DNA of 40,677 bases from Clostridia bacterium (lineage in GTDB: Bacteria > Bacillota > Clostridia > Oscillospirales > CAG-272). The position numbers were made by a program, and so were the translations under genes. The notes below the pieces were generated by a model, which had not been told where the DNA came from, ran no database searches, and worked only from the letters and a program-made list of their open reading frames with translations. Below are positions 1-6,831 of the stretch, in pieces. The first letter of the stretch is position 1, and each line of letters starts with the position of its first letter. The DNA lies in assembly GCA_017502875.1 (NCBI GenBank), contig JAFVUF010000020.1, positions 1 through 40,677 on the forward strand. The letters run 5' to 3'.

Positions 1-2
1 AT

Positions 3-131
3 CCAAACGATATTATGCTATGGCAATATGATGACATCGAGGACAATCTGATCGGAGATTGTACTGCCTTCTCGGTTGGCTGGACAAATGTTCCACCTGA
101 CGTTTGCTTTGATCCTCGATGGTGGCAATAG
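3..131 (+). CDS. C-terminal fragment of an unknown protein (5' partial)
   Basis: An open frame enters from the window edge and gives 42 residues ending at a TAG (129-131). The other two forward frames hit stops within the first 51 bases. The tail is rich in Trp, Asp and Cys (for example WQYDDIEDNLIGDC and FDPRWWQ), which is unlike random translation of AT-rich DNA. A rho-independent terminator follows about 38 bases after the stop, which supports a real gene end. I do not recognise the family and cannot say more without the upstream sequence. Confidence 0.55.
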   Translation, partial: PNDIMLWQYDDIEDNLIGDCTAFSVGWTNVPPDVCFDPRWWQ

Positions 132-169
132 CATAGGATTCTATGTCATCTAAAACGGTCGCCAAACAC

Positions 170-206
170 AAAAAATTCCGTACACGCAAGTGTGCGGAAT
201 TTTTTA
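170..206 (+). terminator. Rho-independent terminator after the 5' partial gene
   Basis: A 15-bp stem (AAAAATTCCGTACAC with GTGTGCGGAATTTTT, one wobble pair) closes a GCAA tetraloop and is followed by a T-run. It could also act on the minus strand, because the left arm begins with an A-run. Confidence 0.8.
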
Positions 207-214
207 CTTTTTCT

Positions 215-232
215 GCATTTACTTGTAAATGC
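215..232. repeat. Perfect 8-bp inverted repeat, possible operator
   Basis: GCATTTAC-TT-GTAAATGC is a perfect inverted repeat with a 2-base spacer. It lies about 95 bases upstream of the -35 box of the membrane-protein gene at 379. It could bind a dimeric regulator, but no partner is identifiable. Confidence 0.3.
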
Positions 233-326
233 TGTTCACATCTTCACTTTTCACTAACTCTGCATGTACGGATTTTTTGGAAAGTAATAGGTAAGAGTGA
301 ATAGTGAACAAGTTAATTAGTTGGTA

Positions 327-355
327 TTGAAAAACGCCCCAAAGTATGCTATAAT
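327..355 (+). promoter_or_regulatory. Sigma-A-type promoter for the membrane-protein gene
   Basis: TTGAAA at 327-332 and TATAAT at 350-355 are separated by 17 bases. The start codon at 379 lies 23 bases downstream of the -10 box, so the leader is very short. Confidence 0.75.
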
Positions 356-378
356 AAAACCAGAAAGGCGGTGGGGAT

Positions 379-960
379 ATGAAAAAGGAAACACTAACCA
401 TGGAGGCAATTAAATCCGATCTGATTAAAATTGTAAATTATCAAGTAAGCAATAAAGCAGATTGGCGATTTTCTTACATCGTTCCACTTACTGCTTTGGC
501 AATATTGTTAGGATTGTTCACGAAAAATATTCTTATTGGCATAGCTGTATTTTGCATTGCCGCTTATCATATTGTTCGTTTCATTATGGAATATAAAGCG
601 TATAAAATTCAAAAAGCGGCGATCTTGTCGGTTATTGCTCGTGGCGAAATTTCGGTTTCAACCGAAACCTTTAGTCATATAGCAAATGACGTTATATATG
701 AACCACACAGAGTGGGAAGAAGAGCAAAATCAACAAAGACTATAACGCAATATCATTTCAATGGCGGTTCTTCTTGGAGAGCACCGCTTTTTGCAAAGCA
801 TTATGAATGGAGCAAAGAATACTATATCAGCCCCAAGGGACTCGAAAACCTCTCGATTAAGGGCGACGAATTCTATTTTGTTTCATTGCAATCGCATCAC
901 GATATTTCGTACATATACCCATGTAAGAATTTTGAACTTGATAAAAGCTTGAATAAATAA
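379..960 (+). CDS. Unknown two-helix membrane protein
   Basis: The 193-residue product starts at an ATG preceded by GGTGGGGAT. Residues about 31-50 and 52-70 form two adjacent hydrophobic helices (for example YIVPLTALAILLGLF). A basic segment follows (EYKAYKIQKAA), then a soluble C-terminal domain of about 120 residues, probably cytoplasmic, that contains RVGRRAKSTKTITQYHF. The arrangement resembles small membrane-anchored sensor-like or PH-like proteins, but I recognise no family. It stands alone, with its own promoter and a strong terminator at 988-1026. Its codon use is more AT-rich than that of the housekeeping genes downstream. Confidence 0.8.
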   Translation: MKKETLTMEAIKSDLIKIVNYQVSNKADWRFSYIVPLTALAILLGLFTKNILIGIAVFCIAAYHIVRFIMEYKAYKIQKAAILSVIARGEISVSTETFSHIANDVIYEPHRVGRRAKSTKTITQYHFNGGSSWRAPLFAKHYEWSKEYYISPKGLENLSIKGDEFYFVSLQSHHDISYIYPCKNFELDKSLNK

Positions 961-987
961 TTGGCATCTTTTTTGTCAACACGTCGC

Positions 988-1026
988 AAAAATAACAGGG
1001 TAGCAATCGCTACCCTGTTATTTTTT
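988..1026 (+). terminator. Strong rho-independent terminator
   Basis: An AT-AACAGGGTAGC arm pairs perfectly with GCTACCCTGTTAT across an AATC loop and is followed by TTTTTT. It ends the 379-960 transcription unit. Confidence 0.9.
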
Positions 1027-1370
1027 GTTACAGTTTTCGGTTCGAACATCGCAAATGTGATGAGGTGAATTTTATTTCACATCGAACAAAATGAGATATT
1101 TCACAATTTCTCAAAGGGAAAATCCCCCTGTTTTAAAGCAGTTTATATCTAAAGCCAAATTAAAAAACTCAAAAAATATCTTTTGTCTGTATCTTTACGT
1201 TTTTTTGCAAAATGTTTTTTAATTCTTTATAAAAAGAAAAACGTCTGCTATAATGCAAACGTTTTTCCTTCTATTCAAATTTATACGTCTTTTTGTGTAC
1301 TCTGATATTGCCTTTCGGCAACAACATTTTTTAAGTACTGTTTAACAGCCACGAATTAATTTAGAGAAAA
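1027..1370. other. Intergenic stretch between two convergent units
   Basis: These 344 bases hold no plausible gene. The only structures visible are the minus-strand hairpin at 1236-1267 and a small TTGCC/GGCAA hairpin at about 1308-1321 followed by T-rich sequence on the plus strand. Confidence 0.6.
1236..1267 (-). terminator. Probable terminator of the minus-strand sugar operon
   Basis: GAAAAACGT (1236-1244) pairs with ACGTTTTTC (1259-1267). An inner TGC/GCA pair extends the stem, and read on the minus strand it is followed by TTTTT. It lies 104 bases beyond the stop codon at 1371, which is farther than usual. Confidence 0.5.
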
Positions 1371-2435
1371 TTACAGCACAACTTCCGCTTTTTTCTCAGC
1401 CGAAAGATAGATAGCGTCAAGTATTTTCATAAGCTGTAAGCCGTCTTCGGCAATAGAAGAAAGGTCTTTATCCGTCATCACGGCATCGACAAAATAATTG
1501 ATTTCGCTTTGGAAGCTTCCGTCAAAATCAAATTTCGTCGACCTTTTGAGAGTTGCGTCGGCAAGATAACCGTTGAGCTGTGTATACAGTTCAACTTCGG
1601 GGTCTAACTTCATACCGCCTTTCGTGCCAAACAAATCGACACTACCCGTATCAGATTTTAAGTTCAAGCTAAAGCTTGCTTCTACGGAAAGCACCGCGCC
1701 GTTGTCATAGCGAATAAGCGCCGTCGCCATATCTTCTACGTCGCAAATGTCGTCCGCGCTCTTTCCTATGGAAGTGTACGAAAGCACCTTATCCTTAAGC
1801 TCTCTTCTATCTCCAAGCTTATGGAAGGTTGCTCCGTATACCGATACGGGCTTCGGGTTACCCATAAGATATCTCGTTAAGTCAATAACGTGTACGCCTA
1901 AATCAATGAGAGGTCCGCCACCTGAACGCTTTTTATCTCCAAACCAACCGCCCGGGTTACCGTTTCTTCTGAGATAGGACGCTTTGGCGTAATAGATATC
2001 TCCCAGCGCGTCGTTATCGATAAAGTCTTTTACTACTTTGGCGTCCGAGCCGAAACGGCGGACAAAACCTATCATGAGCTTTCTACCGTTGCGCTTTGCC
2101 GCGGCAATCATTTCTTCTGCTTCCTGCGCATTCATCGCCATAGGCTTTTCACAAAGGACGTCTTTGCCTGCGTTAAGCGCCATAATCGAACACTTTGCGT
2201 GCGCGCAGTTCCATGTGCAAACACTAACGATGTCAATTTCGGGAAGCTCGTCAAGCATTTTTTGTTCGTCGGTATACAGACGGGTAACTCCGTACTCTTC
2301 GCCCTTTTTCTGCAAGGTATTCTCGTTGATATCGCAAAATGCGTATAATTCAACGTTAGGGTTATTTTTATATGATTTAATATGCATACGGGAAATACTT
2401 CCCACACCAACTACAGCAACTTTTAATTTTTTCAT
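1371..2435 (-). CDS. Gfo/Idh/MocA-family NAD(P)-dependent oxidoreductase
   Basis: The 354-residue product starts at the ATG at 2435, which has AAGGAGAT seven bases upstream; an upstream in-frame start has no such site. The N-terminal Rossmann fold begins VAVVGVGSISRMHI. The family hallmark CEKPMAMN supplies the EKP lysine. The C-terminal GFO_IDH_MocA domain contains GGGPLIDLGVHVIDLTRYL, whose Asp/His pair is the usual catalytic site. Members oxidise or reduce cyclic sugars, inositols or sugar acids; the substrate is not readable here. It is the second gene of a two-gene operon, 13 bases after a TIM-barrel isomerase. This pairing is typical of inositol or unusual-sugar catabolism. No transporter is linked. 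Confidence 0.92.
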   Translation of the reverse strand: MKKLKVAVVGVGSISRMHIKSYKNNPNVELYAFCDINENTLQKKGEEYGVTRLYTDEQKMLDELPEIDIVSVCTWNCAHAKCSIMALNAGKDVLCEKPMAMNAQEAEEMIAAAKRNGRKLMIGFVRRFGSDAKVVKDFIDNDALGDIYYAKASYLRRNGNPGGWFGDKKRSGGGPLIDLGVHVIDLTRYLMGNPKPVSVYGATFHKLGDRRELKDKVLSYTSIGKSADDICDVEDMATALIRYDNGAVLSVEASFSLNLKSDTGSVDLFGTKGGMKLDPEVELYTQLNGYLADATLKRSTKFDFDGSFQSEINYFVDAVMTDKDLSSIAEDGLQLMKILDAIYLSAEKKAEVVL

Positions 2436-2448
2436 TGTATTTATCTCC

Positions 2449-3285
2449 TTATTTTCTAACGTTAAACGCATCTAAAAATCTTACTGCATCGCCGATATCT
2501 TTACAAGGATCGTCTCCGCATTCTCTTTCGATGGTCAAATAACCGTCATAGCCGATATCACGCAATGCCTTGAGATAGTTTTCCCAGTCTACATTACCCT
2601 TTCCAAGCGGCGTTTCTTCGATAACGTCCCAGCCGCAGAATTCCAAGCCGTAATATCTCGGCGCGTACAGTGCTTTCGTGTCGAACTTTTTCAGCTGCTT
2701 TCCGTCTTTTGCATGCGTATGTATGATATAGTCCTTCAAAGTATATACCGCCTGTACGGGGTCGTCTCCCGCGCACATGACTAAATTGGCAGGATCGAGA
2801 TTAACCGCCACGCCGTCGCTGCCTAAATCATCGAGAAATTCCTTCAAAAGTGTCGCTTTTTCGGGACCTGTTTCCACAGCAAAGTGTCCGTCTACACTCT
2901 TAGCAAAGTCGGCAAGCTCTTTACATACCTTATGCATTGTTTCGTACTGCACGCAATTTTTCGTTTCCGGTACAACACCGATATGCGTGGTTACTATGTT
3001 TGTACCAAGCTCCTTCGCCATTTCCAAAATGCGCTTTTCCCTGTCGATAAGATCTCTTAGCTGCTCGTAATACATTTGGTTGCCAAAATCTCCGCAAATG
3101 GCGGAAAAGACAAGCCCCTCGCCATTGACTTGCGCCTTGATTTCTCTGAGCTGCTGCGCCGTAGCGTCAAAGGGAATAAAGTTCCCCGCATATGCCTGAA
3201 TACCGTCTGCGCCAACTCTCTTCGCCTCTTTCAGAGAAGCCGCAAAATCTTTAGAAAAGCTTTCTACTATTGCTCCAATTTTCAT
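2449..3285 (-). CDS. Sugar phosphate isomerase/epimerase family protein (TIM barrel, IolE-like)
   Basis: The 278-residue product starts at an ATG preceded by GAAAGGAGATACTAAC. It matches the xylose-isomerase-like TIM barrel (AP_endonuc_2) fold. Likely metal-binding residues occur in order: ETGPE, then [10 protein letters not shown], then HTHAKDG, and TIERECGDD near the C-terminus. These positions match the Glu/Asp/His/Glu metal site of the fold. The family includes epimerases, dehydratases and isomerases acting on sugars and inositol derivatives. It is first in an operon with the Gfo/Idh/MocA oxidoreductase and is probably controlled by the AraC-type regulator encoded just upstream. Confidence 0.9.
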   Translation of the reverse strand: MKIGAIVESFSKDFAASLKEAKRVGADGIQAYAGNFIPFDATAQQLREIKAQVNGEGLVFSAICGDFGNQMYYEQLRDLIDREKRILEMAKELGTNIVTTHIGVVPETKNCVQYETMHKVCKELADFAKSVDGHFAVETGPEKATLLKEFLDDLGSDGVAVNLDPANLVMCAGDDPVQAVYTLKDYIIHTHAKDGKQLKKFDTKALYAPRYYGLEFCGWDVIEETPLGKGNVDWENYLKALRDIGYDGYLTIERECGDDPCKDIGDAVRFLDAFNVRK

Positions 3286-3332
3286 GTTAGTATCTCCTTT
3301 CTCTGTGGCTTATGCCTTTTTACTACTTTTAT

Positions 3333-3399
3333 AGTATCATAAATTCACATATATAGAAATACCTACACTTACGAACACATTGTCAAAAATTACGATATT
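3333..3399 (-). promoter_or_regulatory. Operon promoter region with AraC-regulator box
   Basis: Read on the minus strand, a TATGAT/GATACT -10 region lies at 3341-3333 with a poor -35. About 40 bases upstream sits a 21-bp box (3379-3399) that is nearly identical (19 of 21) to a box upstream of the AraC-type gene at 4267-4287. A weak -35 with an upstream box suits an activator-dependent promoter. The box itself contains a TTGACA on the minus strand, so direct use as a -35 element cannot be excluded. Confidence 0.5.
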
Positions 3400-3407
3400 A
3401 AGCTCTG

Positions 3408-4190
3408 CTATTTTTCCTTGACAACGTCGGCGTACTTTTTATAAGCCCTATAAAATGTGTTTTGACTTTGAAATCCGCACGCCTGCGCAGCCTTATATAT
3501 AGGCATATCGGGAGAAGAATTACGTAACTTCATAAATTCTATCACCCGTCTGCGATTGAGATATTCACGTATGTCCATACCTGCGAAGTGGTTGAACAGG
3601 TTAGAAAAATAATTTTTGGAATACCCAAACGCAAAAGCCAAGCTCTCCAAGGTGATTTCTTCAAAAAAATGCTCGTTGATATATCTGAGGGCGGCAACCA
3701 TAGTTTCCGCTGCCTTTCCCTTTTCCTTCTCTTTAAGGGGATATAGCCTTGTCATAAGACCTAACAGCATCTGCACAAAGCCCAACCTGAAATTGTCCTC
3801 CGCGCCTTTCCAAATGGGGTATATCATATCCAAAAAGGCGCGAATTTGCTCAAAACCGTCGGTTTTTTCTATAAACGGCGCAAACGTATACGCTTGAAAA
3901 TCATAGGAAGAAAGAAACTTAGAGCTAATTAAAACAACGTAATATTGCGCTCCTTTTTCGGGCTTATAGTCGTGAGTATCAAAGCAGTTGGAAAAACCGA
4001 TTTCTCCTTTGGTAAGTCTTTTTTCTTCCGAATTGATACGCACAAGGCTTTCTCCTTGTAGCATAAAGATAAATTCAATGCTGTCGTGAAAATGCATTGT
4101 AGCGGACTGTGCTGGAGAGTTTTTTACCTCATATTTATGAAAGTAAATATACCCGCTGTCGTCCGCTGCCTTTTCGTAAAATGATAACAT
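3408..4190 (-). CDS. AraC-family transcriptional regulator with N-terminal cupin
   Basis: The product has 260 residues. Residues about 20-110 form a cupin-like ligand-binding domain (SATMHFHDSIEFIFMLQGES, then RLTKGEIGF). The C-terminal 100 residues carry two helix-turn-helix motifs (ITLESLAFAFGYSKNYFSNL and the last HTH, AAQACGFQSQNTFYRAYKKY). It lies upstream of, and in the same direction as, the isomerase/oxidoreductase operon. A gap of 122 bases separates them and contains an operon promoter and a 21-bp box that also occurs upstream of this gene. It is therefore the likely local and autogenous regulator. The inducer is unknown. Confidence 0.92.
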   Translation of the reverse strand: MLSFYEKAADDSGYIYFHKYEVKNSPAQSATMHFHDSIEFIFMLQGESLVRINSEEKRLTKGEIGFSNCFDTHDYKPEKGAQYYVVLISSKFLSSYDFQAYTFAPFIEKTDGFEQIRAFLDMIYPIWKGAEDNFRLGFVQMLLGLMTRLYPLKEKEKGKAAETMVAALRYINEHFFEEITLESLAFAFGYSKNYFSNLFNHFAGMDIREYLNRRRVIEFMKLRNSSPDMPIYKAAQACGFQSQNTFYRAYKKYADVVKEK

Positions 4191-4266
4191 ACGCTAACGC
4201 TCCTTTACTCTTATTACGACACAGTGCGCTTCTTTATTAAAAGACAAGCTGTTTTTTGAGAAAATT

Positions 4267-4287
4267 ATTGTCAAAAAATACGATTTT
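4267..4287 (-). promoter_or_regulatory. Second copy of the 21-bp AraC-regulator box
   Basis: ATTGTCAAAAAATACGATTT(T) matches the box at 3379-3399 at 19 of 21 positions. It lies 77 bases upstream of the AraC-type start codon, which is consistent with autoregulation. A weaker third copy (TGTCAAATGAATGAT) begins near 4313. Confidence 0.5.
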
Positions 4288-4481
4288 GCTTATTTCACTC
4301 GGACTGTCCTTCTGTCAAATGAATGATAATTTGTAATTTCAATAAAACTTGACGGATATTGCCACCGTGGAAGTTACTTACGGGAAGCTTGACGGCAGTG
4401 TGGCTATCAGTCGCAAAAGTATATTAAAATTAAATTATCTGTCAGCGAAAAGGTTTCCTAAAATTATGCAAAGTAAAAAAT

Positions 4482-4513
4482 TAGGCAGGTGCACACGTTT
4501 GTACACTTGCCTA
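4482..4513 (-). terminator. Terminator-like hairpin downstream of the tRNA region
   Basis: TAGGCAGGTGCAC (4482-4494) pairs with GTACACTTGCCTA (4501-4513) through two wobble pairs. On the minus strand it is followed by AATTTTTT. It may be a second terminator for the tRNA transcript, or may end an unrecognised minus-strand RNA from the stretch 4514-4659. Confidence 0.5.
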
Positions 4514-4659
4514 TTGACCTTTATTTTTTTGCGTGATAAAACAGAATTACATACGCAAGCATACGCCTAGAATAGGTTTTGCGTGGATAATAAGCCGTCG
4601 CGCTCACGGCAAAAGCTTTGAACTGAAAAGGGTTAGCTATTCAAGCCTGTGGCTTGGAT

Positions 4660-4700
4660 AAAAATTCGACAATCTTCTGTCTGAACTTGTCGAATTTTTT
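4660..4700 (-). terminator. Terminator of tRNA-Leu
   Basis: AAAAATTCGACAA pairs with TTGTCGAATTTTT and starts directly after the encoded CCA end of the tRNA on the minus strand. A T-run follows. Confidence 0.85.
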
Positions 4701-4785
4701 TGGTGCGGGCGAAGGGACTTGAACCCCCACGTCGATTGACACCAGATCCTAAGTCTGGCGCGTCTGCCAATTCCGCCACGCCCGC
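4701..4785 (-). tRNA. tRNA-Leu (anticodon UAG)
   Basis: This 85-base gene includes the encoded 3' CCA (complement of 4701-4703). The acceptor stem is GCGGGCG paired with CGCCCGC, with discriminator A. The anticodon stem CCAGA/TCTGG encloses the loop CTTAGGA, giving anticodon TAG, which reads CUN leucine codons. A long variable arm typical of leucine tRNAs follows, then the T-loop GGTTCAAGTCC. The gene has a consensus promoter at 4879-4907 and its own terminator. Confidence 0.97.
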
Positions 4786-4878
4786 AAGTTTTATGAGCGG
4801 TTGTGTGGCGGAATTATCTGCACACATCCGCTATTTTACGGAGCGCGTTAGATATGTTTACGTCCCGTAAGCCTTGTT

Positions 4879-4907
4879 ATTATAACACATAACTTGACAA
4901 TTGTCAA
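4879..4907 (-). promoter_or_regulatory. Consensus promoter of tRNA-Leu
   Basis: On the minus strand, TTGACA (4907-4902) and TATAAT (4884-4879) are exactly 17 bases apart. The -35 lies inside a perfect 16-bp palindrome, CTTGACAATTGTCAAG (4893-4908), so a second TTGACA faces the plus strand. Confidence 0.88.
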
Positions 4908-4942
4908 GAAAAAGAAGAAAAGTTTTCATAAATAAAATATCA

Positions 4943-4972
4943 CCGCCCAAGGTCAAAAGAGACCTTAGGCGG
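4943..4972 (-). terminator. Terminator of the small Cys-rich gene
   Basis: A 12-bp stem (CCGCCCAAGGTC with GACCTTAGGCGG, one wobble pair) encloses a six-base loop, and on the minus strand it is followed by T-rich sequence. It begins 11 bases after the stop codon. Confidence 0.8.
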
Positions 4973-4983
4973 CTTTAGGTTAA

Positions 4984-5184
4984 TTATTTGTTATGGCAGC
5001 AGCGGTTACCGTCGTTCCCTCTCTGTCGCTCCCGGTAGCAATCGCCGTTATTTCTTTCTGCCACGTAGTCGTCGTTACACTGATGGCGGTAAGCGTTACG
5101 TGAGCAGCATGAACGGTTAACCCTGAAGAGATCGAACAGTCCCCAGCTCTGATACGGGTAGTTTCTGTTACAGTTATTTTTCAC
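4984..5184 (-). CDS. Small Cys/Asn/Arg-rich protein of unknown function
   Basis: The 66-residue product starts at a GTG, with AAAGGAT nine bases upstream. It contains seven cysteines (C5, C26, C27, C36, C49, C62, C63), many Asn and Arg, and one hydrophobic patch, WGLFDLF. A dedicated terminator right after the stop supports a real, separately transcribed gene. It has no signal peptide or membrane helix. The composition suggests a metal-binding, disulfide-linked or spore-coat-like protein, but I recognise no family and assign no function. Confidence 0.65.
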   Translation of the reverse strand: MKNNCNRNYPYQSWGLFDLFRVNRSCCSRNAYRHQCNDDYVAERNNGDCYRERQRGNDGNRCCHNK

Positions 5185-5347
5185 TTGTGTTTATCCTTTC
5201 TTTTACCTTATTTCCTTGGAGCTTACTTGCTCCTGCTTATAATGTATGCTAACAGTGATTTAAATGTTCAAGCCAAGCTTTACAGTTAGTTACAGTAGGC
5301 TCACGAATACGGTTACTCATATTTGTAAGTGAGTTTCAAAAAATCAC

Positions 5348-5376
5348 TTGATTTTTGCGCGTACGTGTGATATAAT
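5348..5376 (+). promoter_or_regulatory. Sigma-A-type promoter of the MATE-nadE operon
   Basis: TTGATT at 5348-5353 and TATAAT at 5371-5376 are 17 bases apart. The leader is about 85 bases and contains a hairpin at 5409-5437 (GCGGTCG with CGACCGC, extended by GAAGA/TCTTT), 30 bases before the start codon. Confidence 0.78.
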
Positions 5377-5467
5377 TTATAAAATGGCGTAATTGTATGC
5401 TTTTACGCGCGGTCGGGAAGATTAGTCTTTCGACCGCTTTAAAAAGGTTTGTTTGGGATAGTAAATT

Positions 5468-6805
5468 ATGAGAATTCAGCTTTCCGAGCATTTCGGGTAC
5501 GGTAAGCTTATTCGCTTTGTTTTTCCGTCTATCGCTATGATGGTGTTCACCTCGATATACGGCGTGGTTGACGGACTGTTCGTTTCCAACTTTGTCGGTA
5601 AGGTATCGTTTGCGGCGATAAATCTGATGATGCCGCTATTTATGATACTTGGTGCGGTTGGATTTATGGTTGGAGCCGGCGGAACCGCGATAGTAGGTAA
5701 GACCATAGGTCAGGGCAAAAGGGAAAAGGCGAATGAGTATTTTTCGATGCTCATATATATAACGGCAATTATCGGAGTATTTACGGTAATTGCAGGACAG
5801 GTTTTTCTCCCCTCGGTAGCGAGGCTTTTCGGCGCGGAAGGCGAAATGCTCGAAGCCTGCGTGCTTTACGGCAGGATAGTAATAAGTGCTATGCCGTTTT
5901 TTATGCTTCAAAACGTATTCCAGAGCTTTTTCGTTACCGCTGAAAAGCCCAAGCTCGGACTTTACGTTATCGTTATTGCGGGAGTTATGAATATGGTGCT
6001 TGACGCACTGCTTGTCGCGGTAATTCCGCTTGGACTTGCGGGCGCTGCGATTGCTACCTCGATAAGTCAGTTTTTCGGCGGCGTTATACCGATAATTTAC
6101 TTTTTGCGTAAAAACGATAGCCTGCTCCGCCTTACTAAAACGCGCTTTTACGGAAATGTGCTTTTAAAAACCGTAACCAACGGATCAAGCGAGCTTATGA
6201 GCAATATTTCCGCATCGATTGTAACGATACTCTTTAATTATCAGCTGATGCGCTTTGCGGGAGATAACGGGGTGGCGGCTTACGGAGTAGTAATGTACGT
6301 CAGCTTTATTCTGGCGGCGATTTTTATCGGATATTCGATAGGCAGCGCGCCGATAGTAAGCTTTAATTTCGGCGCGGAGAATAAAGCTGAGATGAAGAAC
6401 GTGTTTACAAAAAGCTCTGTTATGATACTTTTATCAAGCCTTATAATGACAGCGCTTTCGTTCATTCTCGCAAAGCCCCTTTCGGCAGTTTTCGTGGGTT
6501 ATGACGAGGCTCTGCTTAGCATAACTGTAAGAGGCTTCAAAATATTCTCGTTTTCATTCCTTTTCTGCGGTATGAATATTTTCGGCTCGGCATTTTTCAC
6601 GGCGCTCAATAACGGAGTTGTGTCCGCTGTTATTTCATTTCTCCGTACCTTCGTTTTTCAGTGCGCGGGAGTTCTAATACTTCCTATGCTGTTTAAAAGC
6701 GGACTTGACGGAGTTTGGGTGTCGATAATAGTAGCGGAGGGGCTGGCATTTATACTAACCTTGGCTCTGCTCGTTAAGAATAAAAAGAAATACGGATATA
6801 TGTAA
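5468..6805 (+). CDS. MATE-family multidrug/cation efflux transporter
   Basis: The 445-residue product has about 12 hydrophobic helices in two similar halves, the MatE fold. The first half opens with LIRFVFPSIAMMVFTSIYGV and VDGLFVSNFVGKVSFAAIN, and the second with SELMSNISASIVTILFNY. MATE proteins use a Na+ or H+ gradient to export small organic molecules, often cationic ones. The gene leads an operon, with the NAD synthetase gene starting 26 bases after its stop. A hairpin in the leader may add post-initiation control. The substrate cannot be read from sequence. Confidence 0.93.
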   Translation: MRIQLSEHFGYGKLIRFVFPSIAMMVFTSIYGVVDGLFVSNFVGKVSFAAINLMMPLFMILGAVGFMVGAGGTAIVGKTIGQGKREKANEYFSMLIYITAIIGVFTVIAGQVFLPSVARLFGAEGEMLEACVLYGRIVISAMPFFMLQNVFQSFFVTAEKPKLGLYVIVIAGVMNMVLDALLVAVIPLGLAGAAIATSISQFFGGVIPIIYFLRKNDSLLRLTKTRFYGNVLLKTVTNGSSELMSNISASIVTILFNYQLMRFAGDNGVAAYGVVMYVSFILAAIFIGYSIGSAPIVSFNFGAENKAEMKNVFTKSSVMILLSSLIMTALSFILAKPLSAVFVGYDEALLSITVRGFKIFSFSFLFCGMNIFGSAFFTALNNGVVSAVISFLRTFVFQCAGVLILPMLFKSGLDGVWVSIIVAEGLAFILTLALLVKNKKKYGYM

Positions 6806-6831
6806 ATTTTTGAAAGGAACGGTAAATATCA

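Larger units (their letters stand above)
4191..4659. other. Gene-poor stretch between AraC regulator and tRNA-Leu
   Basis: This stretch holds the regulator's upstream box (4267-4287) and a GC-rich hairpin at 4482-4513. On the minus strand it also has small hairpins such as CAAGCC/GGCTTG near 4644-4658. A 73-codon open frame at 4349-4570 lacks a ribosome site and runs through the hairpin, so I do not call it a gene. Confidence 0.5.

Noticed and set aside
1300-1335. Second terminator after the sugar operon
   Set aside because: The TTGCC/GGCAA hairpin has its T-rich tract on the plus strand, where no gene ends nearby, so it does not fit the minus-strand operon.
2038-2475. Plus-strand 145-codon frame across the Gfo/Idh/MocA gene start
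   Set aside because: It is a shadow of the minus-strand gene, which has a clear start, ribosome site and conserved motifs.
4349-4570. Plus-strand 73-codon open frame
   Set aside because: It has no ribosome site, runs through a strong hairpin (4482-4513) and shows no recognisable domain. It may be a gene remnant but cannot be supported.
4633-4827. Minus-strand 64-codon open frame containing GVAELADAPDLGSG
   Set aside because: It is the well-known false protein made by translating a tRNA-Leu gene; the tRNA occupies 4701-4785.
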